DNA of 64,000 nucleotides, from contig JACJYP010000002.1 in the NCBI GenBank assembly GCA_020636045.1, forward strand, positions 483,501 through 547,500, in the 5' to 3' direction. A model generated the notes under the pieces. That model saw only the letters and a list, made by a program, of their open reading frames with translations. It was not told the DNA's origin and did no database searches. This document shows positions 1-9,301 of the stretch, piece after piece. The position numbers were made by a program, and so were the translations under genes. This DNA comes from Lewinellaceae bacterium (GTDB lineage: Bacteria; Bacteroidota; Bacteroidia; Chitinophagales; Saprospiraceae). The first letter of the stretch is position 1. Every line of letters begins with the position of its first letter.

Positions 1-3000
1 TTCGGCGAAACGATCAAGATCGAATCGCTTTCCGGTAAAACATGGACTGTCACAGCCGTCAACGGTCTTTACCTGGCCAGCAGCCCGCCGCCACCCGCCG
101 CGCCGCTGCCGGTCACAGTCGGCATGACCTTTACGGAAAATCCGCTGAACAGCGGCGACTACTTCCTCAACGGCATTCATATCGATGATCTGGGTTATAC
201 CATCACCGCACAAAGCGAATCGGGCGAGGTGCTCACGATCGGCAACTCCTGCCGTTATCCGAACCCCGCCATTACTGCCGACCTGAGCGGACCCTTCTGC
301 CTGTTCTCCGATCCGGTTGCCCTGACGGGCACACCCGGCGACAACAATATCGTCAGCCAGGGCTTTACGGTGAACGGCTCGCCCGCAACGGTGTTCGACC
401 CTTCGGCAGGCCCCGGCCAGTACCAGATCGTATACACCGTAGACGGCGGCGTTCCGAAAGCCGCCGGTGCGGACGACCCCGGCTGTGTGCAAAAGATAAC
501 CCTGTTTGTCAATGTACTCGCCACGCCGGCCAACCTCGTCTGCAACGACCTCGTGCACGTATCGCTCGACGCGGATTGTGAAGAAACGATCCTGCCCGAC
601 CAGGTGCTTGAGGGCACTTACGGCTGCTACGATGATTATAAAGTCGAACTGGATAAAACGCCGCCGTACGGCAACGGCCCCTGGCTGCCTGCTCTGGTGA
701 CTGCCGCAGACATCGGCAAAACGTACGCGTATCGCGTGACGCATCTCGTGAGCGGTAATATTTGCTGGGGAAATATCAAGATAGAAGACAAACTGGCGCC
801 TGCCATCGCCTGTGAGGATATCATCCTGAACTGCGCCGTGACGACCTACACGCCGGATTACCTGTCCGTGTCACTGGGCATCGTTGCCGCCTACCCGAAC
901 GCTTCCGATTGCTCCGCCTTCACGCTTTCCTACGTGGATGTGTGGAATGACCTCGATTGCGGCGAAAGCATTTTCGGCATGGACGATGTGAGTGCATACG
1001 TGCAGCGTACATGGACGGCAAAGGACGCCTGGAACAATACTTCCACCTGCGTGCAGTACATTTTCTTCGAACGGCTGCACACAGACGACCTGACCCTGCC
1101 TGCCGATGTGACGGTCAATTGCGGAAACAGCAACACATCTCCTGCGGCTACCGGCGCGCCGTTTACAGCGGCATTCGGACAGCAGTTTTCACTGTTCCCC
1201 GATGCGGCCTTCTGCGAAATGAATGCCGCCTACAACGACCAGGTACTCCAGGTGTGCGACGGTACCTATAAGATACTGCGCACATGGGTGCTCTACGACT
1301 GGTGCCTGCCCAGTTCTTCATCCAACCCGCTGTACCATATACAAGTCATCAAAGTGTCCGACGATGTGGGTCCGACGATGTCCTGCCCGGCCAACCTGAC
1401 AGTGAGCACCAATCCGTTCACCTGCTGCGCTACGGTCGATATGCCCGATGTGATCATCAGCGACAACTGCTCGCGGATCAACAACATCAGCGGCATGGTG
1501 GTCGGCATCGATCCTTACACCGGCGACACGATCGGTATGTTCCCGATCGGCGGCAACCTGACCAGCTTCCCGGGCAACAACCTGTGGAACCCGGATACGC
1601 TGGGCGCTTTCGGTCTTTCTCCGTGTCTGCCCCAGGGTACGCACACGGTAGTATACCAGGCTGAAGATGACTGCGGCAACACGACGACCTGCACGTTCCG
1701 CATTACGGTCAGCGACTACATTCCGCCGGTGGCGGCTTGCGACGAGCACACGATCGTATCGATCGGTCTGGACGATCCGTCAGACTGCTATGAACCTGCC
1801 GACGGCTGCGACGGCGCCGGTGTAACGTGGGTGAAAGCCTCTACGTTTGACGACGGTTCCTACGACAATTGCAATGATATTCGCTTTACCGTGCGCCGGA
1901 TGCCGAACGCCAACGGCGCCTACAGCGACTGTATTCAGGGGCTGAATACGGTGAACGGCCACCCCGATTGCGGTGATTCGTCTCCGGATTTCCCGAGTGA
2001 ATTCGGGCGCGCGGTATCGGAAAGCGACTCGATCAAATTCTACTGCTGCGAGGTGGGTACCACGCAGATGATCGTGTTGACCGTTTACCAGTTGGACGCT
2101 TTTGGAAATCTCAGTATCGGACCTGACGGCTCACCGGTACAGAATTCCTGCATGGTTGAAGTGGAAGTACAGGACAAGATCAAGCCGGTGTGCATCACAC
2201 CTGGCAACGTGACGGTAAGTTGCGAAGCATTCGACCCGAGCCTGTGGGCCTACGGCAAGCCGAGCGTGTACGACAACTGCTGCCTGGATACGTCGAAAGT
2301 GTACCAGGGCCAGTGCGGTCTTGAGCACAGCGTGAACTACAACCTGTTCGATACGCTTTGCAACAAGGGCACGATCACGCGCACGTTCCGTGTGTACGAC
2401 TGCCACGGTCAGTCGAACCAGTGCACGCAGCGCATCGTAGTGAACTACGAGCAGGACTACTTCGTGAAATTCCCGAACGACGTGATCGTAACGGTCTGCG
2501 ACGGCACGGGTATGTACGGTGAGCCGACGTTCTTCGGCAAAGATTGCGAACTGCTGGGTGTATCGTTCGAAGACGAAGTGTTCACGGTGGTACCGGACGC
2601 ATGTCTGAAGATCGAGCGGACCTGGAAGATCATCAACTGGTGCACATACAACCCGAATGCGGGTTGCGTGACGGTACCGAACCCGAACCCGAATGCGACG
2701 TCGAACAGCCCGCAGAACCTGCCGGGCCCGATCGTATCGGCATGCGGCACGCCGGCACCGTGGAACCCGACAGTGATCTCGATCGCTCCGGGCCAGGCGC
2801 CGACGAACTACTGCACGTTCTACGACGCGAATGCGAACTGCTACGTGTACAAGCAGATCATCAAGATCATCGATACGCAGAAGCCGACGGTGGACAACTG
2901 CCCGGCCTCTCCGGTAGAATACTGCGATGTAAGTGTGAACGACCCGCTGCTGTGGAACCAGTCGTACTGGTGGGATGCAGTGGTAGGTCAGCACGACCTT

Positions 3001-5001
3001 TGCGAAGGCGATGCACCGCTGACGATCACGGCAACGGATGCGTGCTCGGGTGCTAACGTGAACATTTCGTACCTGCTGTTCCTTGACCTGGACGGCGACG
3101 GCACGATGGAAACGGTAGTGAGCAGCAACAACCCGCCGGCGCCAGGCCAGGTGAACTACAACAACGTGGGCACGCCGAGTTACTCTGGCGGCACGCCGCG
3201 TGTATTTGACGGCCGTCCGGTACTGCCGAACGAGATCTACCGCTGGGCGAACCACCAGAGCGTGAGCGGCACTTCTCGCACGGCTTCCGTACAGTGGAAG
3301 ACCTTCCCGCAGATGCCGACACCGACCAACCAGTTTGGTTCACCGGGTATCGCACCGCAATTGCCTTACGGCACGCACAAGATCAAGTGGACGATCACGG
3401 ACGGTTGCGGCAACGAAACGTACTGCGAATACACGTTCGTGGTGAAAGACTGCAAGGCGCCGACGGTGGTATGCCTGAACGGTCTGAGTGTGAACATCAT
3501 GCCGACGCAGATGGTACAGTTGTGGGCAACGGACTTCCTGCAGTATGCAGAAGACAACTGCACGCCTCCGACGCCGTACACGCCGAGCCCGAACCAGTTG
3601 AAGTTTGCGATCCGCAAAGCGGGTCAGGGTACCGGCTTCCCTGTGGATGCATTGGGTAACCCGATCACGAGTGTGACGTTCACCTGCGCGGAGTTGGGCA
3701 TGCAGGAAGTAGAGTTGTGGGCACAGGATCTGGCCGGCAACGCCGACTTCTGCCAGACCTTCGTGGATGTACAGGATAACAACAACAACTGTCAACCGGG
3801 TGGTACGGCCACCGTGGCAGGCGCCTTGAAAACAGAGTACCAGGATGGTGTAGAGGACGCCACCGTACATCTGCAGGCCGGGGCGATGAGCGCGCTCGAT
3901 CTTACTGACGATCAGGGACAGTTTATATTTAACGCAGTGCCGATGAACACAAACTATTCCCTGACGCCGACGAAAGACGACAACCCGCTCAACGGGGTGT
4001 CTACGTTCGATCTGGTGCTGATCTCAAAACATATCCTGGGCTTACAACCGCTGGATTCGCCGTACAAAATGATCGCCGCGGATGCGAACAAGTCGAACTC
4101 GGTCACGACCTTCGACATCGTGGAACTGCGCAAGTTGATCCTGGGTATCTACAGCGAGTTGCCGAACAATACGTCCTGGCGTTTTGTAGATAAAAGTTTT
4201 GTATTCCCGCAACCGGGCAATCCTTTCAATACACAATTCCCCGAGATCATCACGGCGTCCGGCTCGATGCCGCTTGATCCCGATTTTGTGGCGATCAAGG
4301 TTGGTGACGTGAACGGCACTGTGATCGCCAATGCGCAAATGAGCGCCGACGATCGTTCGGTGAGCACGCTGCTGTTCGACGTACAGGATCGCGCGGTGAA
4401 AGCCGGCGAGGTATTCGAAGTAGCCTTCAAAGGCGCCGAGAAAGTACAAGGCTACCAGTTCACGATGAACTTCGCCGGACTGGAAGTAGTGGACGTAGTA
4501 CCGGGAGCAGGCATGCGCGCCGACAACTTCGGTGTGTTCGCTGACGCGATCACGACCTCTGTCGACAACGAGTCGAACGAGTTCAGCGTGAAGTTCCGCG
4601 CTGCGAAGAGCGGCAACCTGAGCGAACTGCTGACGGTATCGAGCCGCATCACGCGTGCAGAAGCATACAGCCAGTCGAACGGTCTGATGGACGTAGCCTT
4701 CCGTTTCAACGGTCAGGGCGGCGCCGTGATCTCGGGCGTAGGCTTCGAGTTGTACCAGAACCAGCCGAACCCGTTTGTGAACAAGACGCTCATCGGCTTC
4801 CACCTGCCAGAGGCAACGGAAGCGACGCTGACGATCTTCGACGAGACGGGCCGGATGTTGTTCACGCAGAAAGGTCAGTATGGCAAAGGCTACAACGCCG
4901 TAGCGATCGACCGCGCGCTGCTGAACACCACGGGTGTGATGTACTACAAACTGGAAACTGCCACAGATGCAGCAACCAGGAAGATGATCCAGACGAAGTA
5001 A
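1..5001 (+). CDS. Giant T9SS-secreted HYR/dockerin-like surface protein (5' end outside window)
   Basis: The reading frame is open from base 1, with no stop before the first ATG at 124, so the gene starts upstream of the window; 1666 residues are visible. Much of it is a string of cysteine-rich immunoglobulin-like modules resembling HYR domains (for example CPANLTVS near nt 1384, followed by DNCS). Around nt 3990-4195 there is a dockerin-like pair of calcium-loop repeats (GVSTFDLVLISKHILG and a second FDIVELRKLILG). A cohesin/Ig-like segment follows (about nt 4370-4740), and then a type A T9SS sorting domain starting YQNQPNPF near nt 4750. These tails are known to direct export through the outer membrane and surface attachment or release. 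I infer an adhesin or matrix role; no catalytic motif is seen. The protein at 61977-64000 is a close paralogue over the last third. A terminator hairpin follows the stop. Confidence 0.9.
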   Translation, partial: FGETIKIESLSGKTWTVTAVNGLYLASSPPPPAAPLPVTVGMTFTENPLNSGDYFLNGIHIDDLGYTITAQSESGEVLTIGNSCRYPNPAITADLSGPFCLFSDPVALTGTPGDNNIVSQGFTVNGSPATVFDPSAGPGQYQIVYTVDGGVPKAAGADDPGCVQKITLFVNVLATPANLVCNDLVHVSLDADCEETILPDQVLEGTYGCYDDYKVELDKTPPYGNGPWLPALVTAADIGKTYAYRVTHLVSGNICWGNIKIEDKLAPAIACEDIILNCAVTTYTPDYLSVSLGIVAAYPNASDCSAFTLSYVDVWNDLDCGESIFGMDDVSAYVQRTWTAKDAWNNTSTCVQYIFFERLHTDDLTLPADVTVNCGNSNTSPAATGAPFTAAFGQQFSLFPDAAFCEMNAAYNDQVLQVCDGTYKILRTWVLYDWCLPSSSSNPLYHIQVIKVSDDVGPTMSCPANLTVSTNPFTCCATVDMPDVIISDNCSRINNISGMVVGIDPYTGDTIGMFPIGGNLTSFPGNNLWNPDTLGAFGLSPCLPQGTHTVVYQAEDDCGNTTTCTFRITVSDYIPPVAACDEHTIVSIGLDDPSDCYEPADGCDGAGVTWVKASTFDDGSYDNCNDIRFTVRRMPNANGAYSDCIQGLNTVNGHPDCGDSSPDFPSEFGRAVSESDSIKFYCCEVGTTQMIVLTVYQLDAFGNLSIGPDGSPVQNSCMVEVEVQDKIKPVCITPGNVTVSCEAFDPSLWAYGKPSVYDNCCLDTSKVYQGQCGLEHSVNYNLFDTLCNKGTITRTFRVYDCHGQSNQCTQRIVVNYEQDYFVKFPNDVIVTVCDGTGMYGEPTFFGKDCELLGVSFEDEVFTVVPDACLKIERTWKIINWCTYNPNAGCVTVPNPNPNATSNSPQNLPGPIVSACGTPAPWNPTVISIAPGQAPTNYCTFYDANANCYVYKQIIKIIDTQKPTVDNCPASPVEYCDVSVNDPLLWNQSYWWDAVVGQHDLCEGDAPLTITATDACSGANVNISYLLFLDLDGDGTMETVVSSNNPPAPGQVNYNNVGTPSYSGGTPRVFDGRPVLPNEIYRWANHQSVSGTSRTASVQWKTFPQMPTPTNQFGSPGIAPQLPYGTHKIKWTITDGCGNETYCEYTFVVKDCKAPTVVCLNGLSVNIMPTQMVQLWATDFLQYAEDNCTPPTPYTPSPNQLKFAIRKAGQGTGFPVDALGNPITSVTFTCAELGMQEVELWAQDLAGNADFCQTFVDVQDNNNNCQPGGTATVAGALKTEYQDGVEDATVHLQAGAMSALDLTDDQGQFIFNAVPMNTNYSLTPTKDDNPLNGVSTFDLVLISKHILGLQPLDSPYKMIAADANKSNSVTTFDIVELRKLILGIYSELPNNTSWRFVDKSFVFPQPGNPFNTQFPEIITASGSMPLDPDFVAIKVGDVNGTVIANAQMSADDRSVSTLLFDVQDRAVKAGEVFEVAFKGAEKVQGYQFTMNFAGLEVVDVVPGAGMRADNFGVFADAITTSVDNESNEFSVKFRAAKSGNLSELLTVSSRITRAEAYSQSNGLMDVAFRFNGQGGAVISGVGFELYQNQPNPFVNKTLIGFHLPEATEATLTIFDETGRMLFTQKGQYGKGYNAVAIDRALLNTTGVMYYKLETATDAATRKMIQTK

Positions 5002-5038
5002 TTGTGAAGGGCGAATAATGCTTCGCCGACAAATATTG

Positions 5039-5079
5039 CCGCCCTGTTCCGCATCGCCGGAGCAGGGCGGTTTGATTTT
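5039..5079 (+). terminator. Rho-independent-like terminator after the giant surface protein
   Basis: An 8-bp perfect stem (CCGCCCTG at 5039-5046 paired with CAGGGCGG at 5063-5070) is followed by a T-rich run, 38 bp after the stop codon. Confidence 0.65.
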
Positions 5080-5091
5080 AGCGGGCTTTAT

Positions 5092-5360
5092 GCGATCGCT
5101 GCAACGTTCCCCGTCAAGACGAACGTCCTTTGTGTTGCTACAACAAGGTTTATTGTCAAGACAAACATCCTTTGTGTAATCGCTGCAAGGTTCATTGTCA
5201 AGACAAACATCCTTTGTGTAATCGTTACAGGGTTCGTTGTCAAGACAAACGTCCTTTGTGTAATCACTGCAAGGTTCATTGTCAAGATAAACGTCCTTTG
5301 TGTTGTCGTTACAAGGAACGTTGTAATTGCGGACGCCCTTTGTGAACTCGCTGCAAGGGG
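5092..5360. repeat. 42-bp tandem repeat array (2 x 21 bp), intergenic
   Basis: Five full 42-bp units start at 5113, 5155, 5197, 5239 and 5281. They are flanked by a half unit (5092-5112) and a degenerate partial unit (5323-5360). Each unit divides into two 21-nt halves, one starting GTCAAGACAAAC and one starting GTAATCGCTGCAAGG. The array lies between two convergent genes. It can be read as a 14-residue periodic peptide on either strand, but there is no signal, domain or family resemblance, so I treat it as noncoding. The rest of the 5002-5469 gap holds only the terminator at 5039. Confidence 0.85.
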
Positions 5361-5469
5361 AGCAGGCATTGCTACGGGAGGCGCGACAGGCATTGCCTTT
5401 GGGGTAACGAATACTTCCGGCGCGTGGAAATACTGGCCGGTATCGGCGGTGATCGCCAAACCGGGCAGT

Positions 5470-8364
5470 TCAATAGCCGAACACCTCTTCCAGCGTCAAT
5501 TCGCGCACGTTGCCGATCTTTTTCAGGTGTTTGAAGTCGATGCGTGCGCGGTCGCCGAGTACCAGCCAGGTATAGTGCCGTCCTTTGATATGGCGTTGCT
5601 GGTAGTGGATCAGGTCGGCTGCTTCGGCATTTTCCAGCATGTGATACACTTCTTCGCGCAGATCGCGGTTGGGAAAACCCTTGTCGCGGTTGGCGCGCCA
5701 GGTCCAGTAGAGGTCCGCTTTGGTAATACGGCCGGCGGCGATCTGTTTCAGCACGCTTTGCCGGGCGTGTTCCATTTGCGACAGCGAAACAGGCATATTT
5801 TCCAGAATGGTGTTGAAGGCGCCAATGGCCTCGAACAACTTGTCGGGTTGCGTGCCGACGTATGCCTGAAGGAAGTGGGCGCGATTTTTCCGCCCGGGGT
5901 TGGCAGCATAGGCATAGGCGGAATAGGCCAGTGCCTTCGATTCCCTGATCTCCTGAAAGACGATGGAGGAGAGGCCATAGCCGAAATACTGGTTGTACCA
6001 CTCGGAAAAGACGTATTCCCGCAGGTTGAATTTGGGGGTGCCTTTGGACAAGAGCAGCAATTCGACCTGTACCGTCGGGAAATGCACGAAATAAACCTTG
6101 TCCTTGCGCACGCTCAGTTCCGGGTATTTTTTGGGTGGCAGGGGGCGTTTCAGACCTTCCGATGAATCGGCGTCGCGCAGGGCCGGTATGTGGTGTTTTT
6201 TCAACACGCCGGCCGCCGAACGCGGAGTCCGGGGGCCGAAATAAAAGATCTCGTGTTTGTACTTCATGAGTTCCGCCAACCGGTCCGTCAGTTCTTCCGG
6301 GCGGATCGCCAGCAGTTGTTCTTTGGGGATCTTGTCGCTGAACGGCGACACAGGGCCGAATTTGGCGTAGCCGGCCATTGCTTTGGTCAGGATCGCGCGT
6401 TTGTCCTTTTTTTCATTTTCACGGCGCAGCAGCACATCCGCAACGAGGTTTTGCAGGGCTTCGGGGTTAGGCCGCGCGTCGTCGAGCAGGTGCTCCATCA
6501 GTTGCACGGCCTCTTCGAACGACTCTTCCAGTCCGCTGAGCGCGACGTAAAACTGTTCGTCCTGGCAATTGGTGGAGAACCGTACGCCCAGCCGGTAAAA
6601 AGCCTGCTGTATCTCCATCGCACTGTAACGGCCGGTGCCCAGATATGGCAGGTAGGTTGCCAGCAGCGAGAGGCGCCGGTCGCTGAGCCGCCCCATATCG
6701 AAGGTGAAATACAACTTGAACAATTCGCTGCCGGTATCCTGCACAGCCCGCATCTGAAGGTGCGGGCTGATGCGCGTCTTTTTGATCGTCTTTTGAAAAT
6801 CAACGAATTGCGGTTCAATATCGGGAGACTCGATGCCGAGAAAGTCTTTTGCGTAGTCCGACAGGTCCGTGCGGTTGACTTCGATGGGGGTGATTGCGGG
6901 TTTTTCCACTTTCATCACCGAATCGTCCTGTCCGTGGTGCTTGTACACGACGACGTAATTATCGGGGCGCAGGTGCTGGCGGGCGAAATTGACCACATCG
7001 GCCTTGGTGATGCGCTCCAGTTTTTCCCAGCGCTGTACCATCTCCGACCATTCGATGCCGAGGATAAACGCAGTCGTGAGGGCGCCAGCGCGTCCGATAT
7101 TCTTTTCAAAGGTCTTGATCTCCGACAGTTTCAGGTCTTTGACGACCGCAGCGGGCAGCCAGTCTTCGAAATAGCCGTTGCGCAGGTTCTCGATCTGCTC
7201 CAGCATCAGTTTTTCGACCGCCTCGGGCGATTGCCCTTCGCGGGGTTTGCCATATAGCATCAGGCCGGAAAAATCCTCGTACACGCGCGGGTAGGCGTAT
7301 GCTTCCAGCAGTTTTTGCTTTTGGGTAATGTTGAGGTCAAACAACCCGGCTTGGCTGTTGTGCAGCATATTGGCGATCAGCGGAAGCCACAGGGCCTCGT
7401 CCGTACGGGCGCCGGGAAACCGCCAGGCCATTTCTACCCAGGGGGCTTCGTTGCCGTATACGTCGCGCTGCACCCTTGCCTGTAATTCGGGTTGCGGTTC
7501 GAAATAGAACGGCGGCACCGGTTTGGCAGTGAAATGACCGAAATGGCGCTCTGCCAGGGCAACTGCCTGTTCGGGGTCAAAATCACCTGACAGCACGATG
7601 GCCATGTTATTAGGCACGTAGTAGCGGTCAAAAAAGCGGTAGATATTGGTTTGGGAAGGGTTTTTCAGGTCCTCGCCGCGACCGAGCGTGGTCTGTGTGC
7701 CGTAGGGATGCGAAGGTGTGAGCACTTCCTGCATCGCTTTCATGGTTTTGCGGAAGTCCTTGTCCTGGCTGATGTTGTATTCTTCAAACACCGTTTCCAG
7801 TTCCGTATGGAACAGGCGCAGGATCGGGCGGCGGAAGCGCTCGCTCTCCAGGGTAAACCAGCGTTCGAGTTCGTTGGAAGGGATGTCGTTGACGTAGACG
7901 GTTTGTTCCACCCAGGTATAGGCGTTGGTGCCTTTGGCGCCGATGGCGCTCACCAGTTTGTCGTATTCGTTGGCGGCGGCCAGTTTGGCGGCTTCAAATG
8001 AAAGCCGGTCGATCTCGGCGTACAGCGCCTTTTTTTTGGCGGGGTCTTTTTCCGCGCGGTGTGCCTCGAATTTTTGCTCGATCTGGTCGAGCAGGGCTTT
8101 CTCTTTCGGCCAGTCGAGGCTTCCGAGACGGTCGGTGCCCTTGAACATCATGTGCTCGAAATAGTGGGCAAGCCCGGTCGTGTCGGCCGGATCGTGTTTG
8201 CTGCCCGCGCGCACGGCGATCTCGGTGTATACACGCGGTTCGTCTTTATTGACCGTCAGGTACAGACGGAGGCCATTGGGCAGGGTATGCATGAGGACCT
8301 CGATAGGGTCGCCGGGAACAGTGCTGAAAGAAACCCTTGGCAGGGTAGGAGCGGAGTCGTGCAT
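5470..8364 (-). CDS. M16 family zinc peptidase (insulinase/pitrilysin-like)
   Basis: A 964-aa protein with the inverted zinc motif HYFEH (His67, Glu70, His71) in the context GLAHYFEHMMFKG. Acidic residues near 190-195 (TELETVFEEYN) fit the third zinc ligand of M16 enzymes. The N-terminal catalytic half is followed by a second M16 half without the motif, the usual two-domain clam-shell arrangement. A charged, probably helical insertion (about residues 90-135) follows the zinc motif. These metallopeptidases degrade peptides held in an internal chamber. No signal peptide is visible from the chosen ATG, so it may be cytoplasmic; relatives in Bacteroidota are often periplasmic. It stands alone, convergent with the surface protein. 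The exact peptide substrate cannot be told from sequence. Confidence 0.9.
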   Translation of the reverse strand: MHDSAPTLPRVSFSTVPGDPIEVLMHTLPNGLRLYLTVNKDEPRVYTEIAVRAGSKHDPADTTGLAHYFEHMMFKGTDRLGSLDWPKEKALLDQIEQKFEAHRAEKDPAKKKALYAEIDRLSFEAAKLAAANEYDKLVSAIGAKGTNAYTWVEQTVYVNDIPSNELERWFTLESERFRRPILRLFHTELETVFEEYNISQDKDFRKTMKAMQEVLTPSHPYGTQTTLGRGEDLKNPSQTNIYRFFDRYYVPNNMAIVLSGDFDPEQAVALAERHFGHFTAKPVPPFYFEPQPELQARVQRDVYGNEAPWVEMAWRFPGARTDEALWLPLIANMLHNSQAGLFDLNITQKQKLLEAYAYPRVYEDFSGLMLYGKPREGQSPEAVEKLMLEQIENLRNGYFEDWLPAAVVKDLKLSEIKTFEKNIGRAGALTTAFILGIEWSEMVQRWEKLERITKADVVNFARQHLRPDNYVVVYKHHGQDDSVMKVEKPAITPIEVNRTDLSDYAKDFLGIESPDIEPQFVDFQKTIKKTRISPHLQMRAVQDTGSELFKLYFTFDMGRLSDRRLSLLATYLPYLGTGRYSAMEIQQAFYRLGVRFSTNCQDEQFYVALSGLEESFEEAVQLMEHLLDDARPNPEALQNLVADVLLRRENEKKDKRAILTKAMAGYAKFGPVSPFSDKIPKEQLLAIRPEELTDRLAELMKYKHEIFYFGPRTPRSAAGVLKKHHIPALRDADSSEGLKRPLPPKKYPELSVRKDKVYFVHFPTVQVELLLLSKGTPKFNLREYVFSEWYNQYFGYGLSSIVFQEIRESKALAYSAYAYAANPGRKNRAHFLQAYVGTQPDKLFEAIGAFNTILENMPVSLSQMEHARQSVLKQIAAGRITKADLYWTWRANRDKGFPNRDLREEVYHMLENAEAADLIHYQQRHIKGRHYTWLVLGDRARIDFKHLKKIGNVRELTLEEVFGY

Positions 8365-8534
8365 ATGATGAAACGGTATAAAATACAGGGGGATGAAGCG
8401 ATATGAGAAAGGTCGGGGTCCGGTATAACGCCGGATCGCGGGATAAGTTTTTGTGGTTGCGCCCGGGTGGTCCGGGTTTTAAATCGGTAAGCGCGGGAAT
8501 AGGTGGTGCTGTTTCAGCAACAACGAATGTTTCG

Positions 8535-8567
8535 CAAATATATCCAATTTTTAGTACCTGAGTTCAA
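8535..8567 (-). promoter_or_regulatory. Possible Bacteroidota-type promoter upstream of the M16 peptidase
   Basis: On the minus strand TATATTTG (8535-8542) matches the TAnnTTTG -7 consensus. A TTG lies 22 nt upstream (8565-8567), longer than the usual 19. It would give a leader of about 165 nt, so this is weak. Confidence 0.3.
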
Positions 8568-9156
8568 GCACTTCAGTCTGCCCGATCCCTTTGGTTACGG
8601 CGATAAAAAGGCGGTCGTAGGCATCGTCAGGCAGATCCTCAAAGCGCGCACTTCCTTCAAGCCGGTTGAGCAGCTGCGGTATGGTGTTCTGGTGCCCGAC
8701 AACCAGGTAATGCATGCCCCCTCCGGCCTGTAGTTTAGTGTCGATCCATCCGTCCTGGAGGGCCGGCGGGTACGTTTCTGCCGGCGGCGGGTTGTCCATT
8801 TCCATTCGGATGAGTTCCGCCGTTTGCACGGTGCGCTTATAATTGGTGGAGCAGGCTTTGTCGAGGTGCACGCCGGCCATGATCTTGCCCAGTTGCGAGG
8901 CGCGTTGCTCGCCCAGCGGCGTCAGGGCCGGGTTGTCGCCGGCATTTTTGATCTTTTCGGCGTGGCGAATGCAATACAGCACGATATAACTGGTGTCGTC
9001 GAAATGCGGGATCTGTATTGTACTGCTGTCGCTCAACAATATTTCATCGCCTTTGATGGCTAAAACTTTTGGCATGGTCTCCTCTTTTGTTTCGGTGGGT
9101 GACTGGCAGGCCGGGAGCAATGGCAACAGAAAAAACAGGTAACAAAGTCGCTGCAT
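8551..9156 (-). CDS. Histidine phosphatase family lipoprotein
   Basis: A 201-aa protein starting with a hydrophobic segment and lipobox (LLPAC, Cys17), so it is predicted to be a lipoprotein. The catalytic signature RHAEK (residues about 64-68, in YCIRHAEKIKN) is that of the phosphoglycerate mutase-like histidine phosphatase superfamily. A second catalytic His probably lies in VVGHQNT. The conserved ALTPLGEQRASQLG segment supports the assignment. Members hydrolyse phosphate monoesters through a phosphohistidine; the substrate here is unknown. The gene precedes the M16 peptidase on the same strand with a 186-bp gap and is divergent from the subtilisin-like gene. Confidence 0.88.
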   Translation of the reverse strand: MQRLCYLFFLLPLLPACQSPTETKEETMPKVLAIKGDEILLSDSSTIQIPHFDDTSYIVLYCIRHAEKIKNAGDNPALTPLGEQRASQLGKIMAGVHLDKACSTNYKRTVQTAELIRMEMDNPPPAETYPPALQDGWIDTKLQAGGGMHYLVVGHQNTIPQLLNRLEGSARFEDLPDDAYDRLFIAVTKGIGQTEVLELRY

Positions 9157-9301
9157 GGCGGTTTCAGATTGACGGATTTATTACAGGATACGTTCGAAAA
9201 GCACGTATGGCAGGCAATATTCTTTGGGCGCAAAAATGCGGGATTTTCCGGGAGTTTTCGTCCTTTGGCACAGTATACAACTGAAAAACAGACCAGGGAT
9301 C

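Noticed and set aside
2131..3255. 374-codon minus-strand frame inside the giant surface protein
   Set aside because: Arg/Val/His-rich translation without any domain, antisense to a clear gene.
5092..5360. CRISPR array
   Set aside because: Units are contiguous and diverged with no unique spacers, and no cas genes are nearby.
5088..5459. Periodic reading frames across the 42-bp array on both strands
   Set aside because: A 42-bp period keeps frames open by itself; no signal, domain or start context supports a protein.
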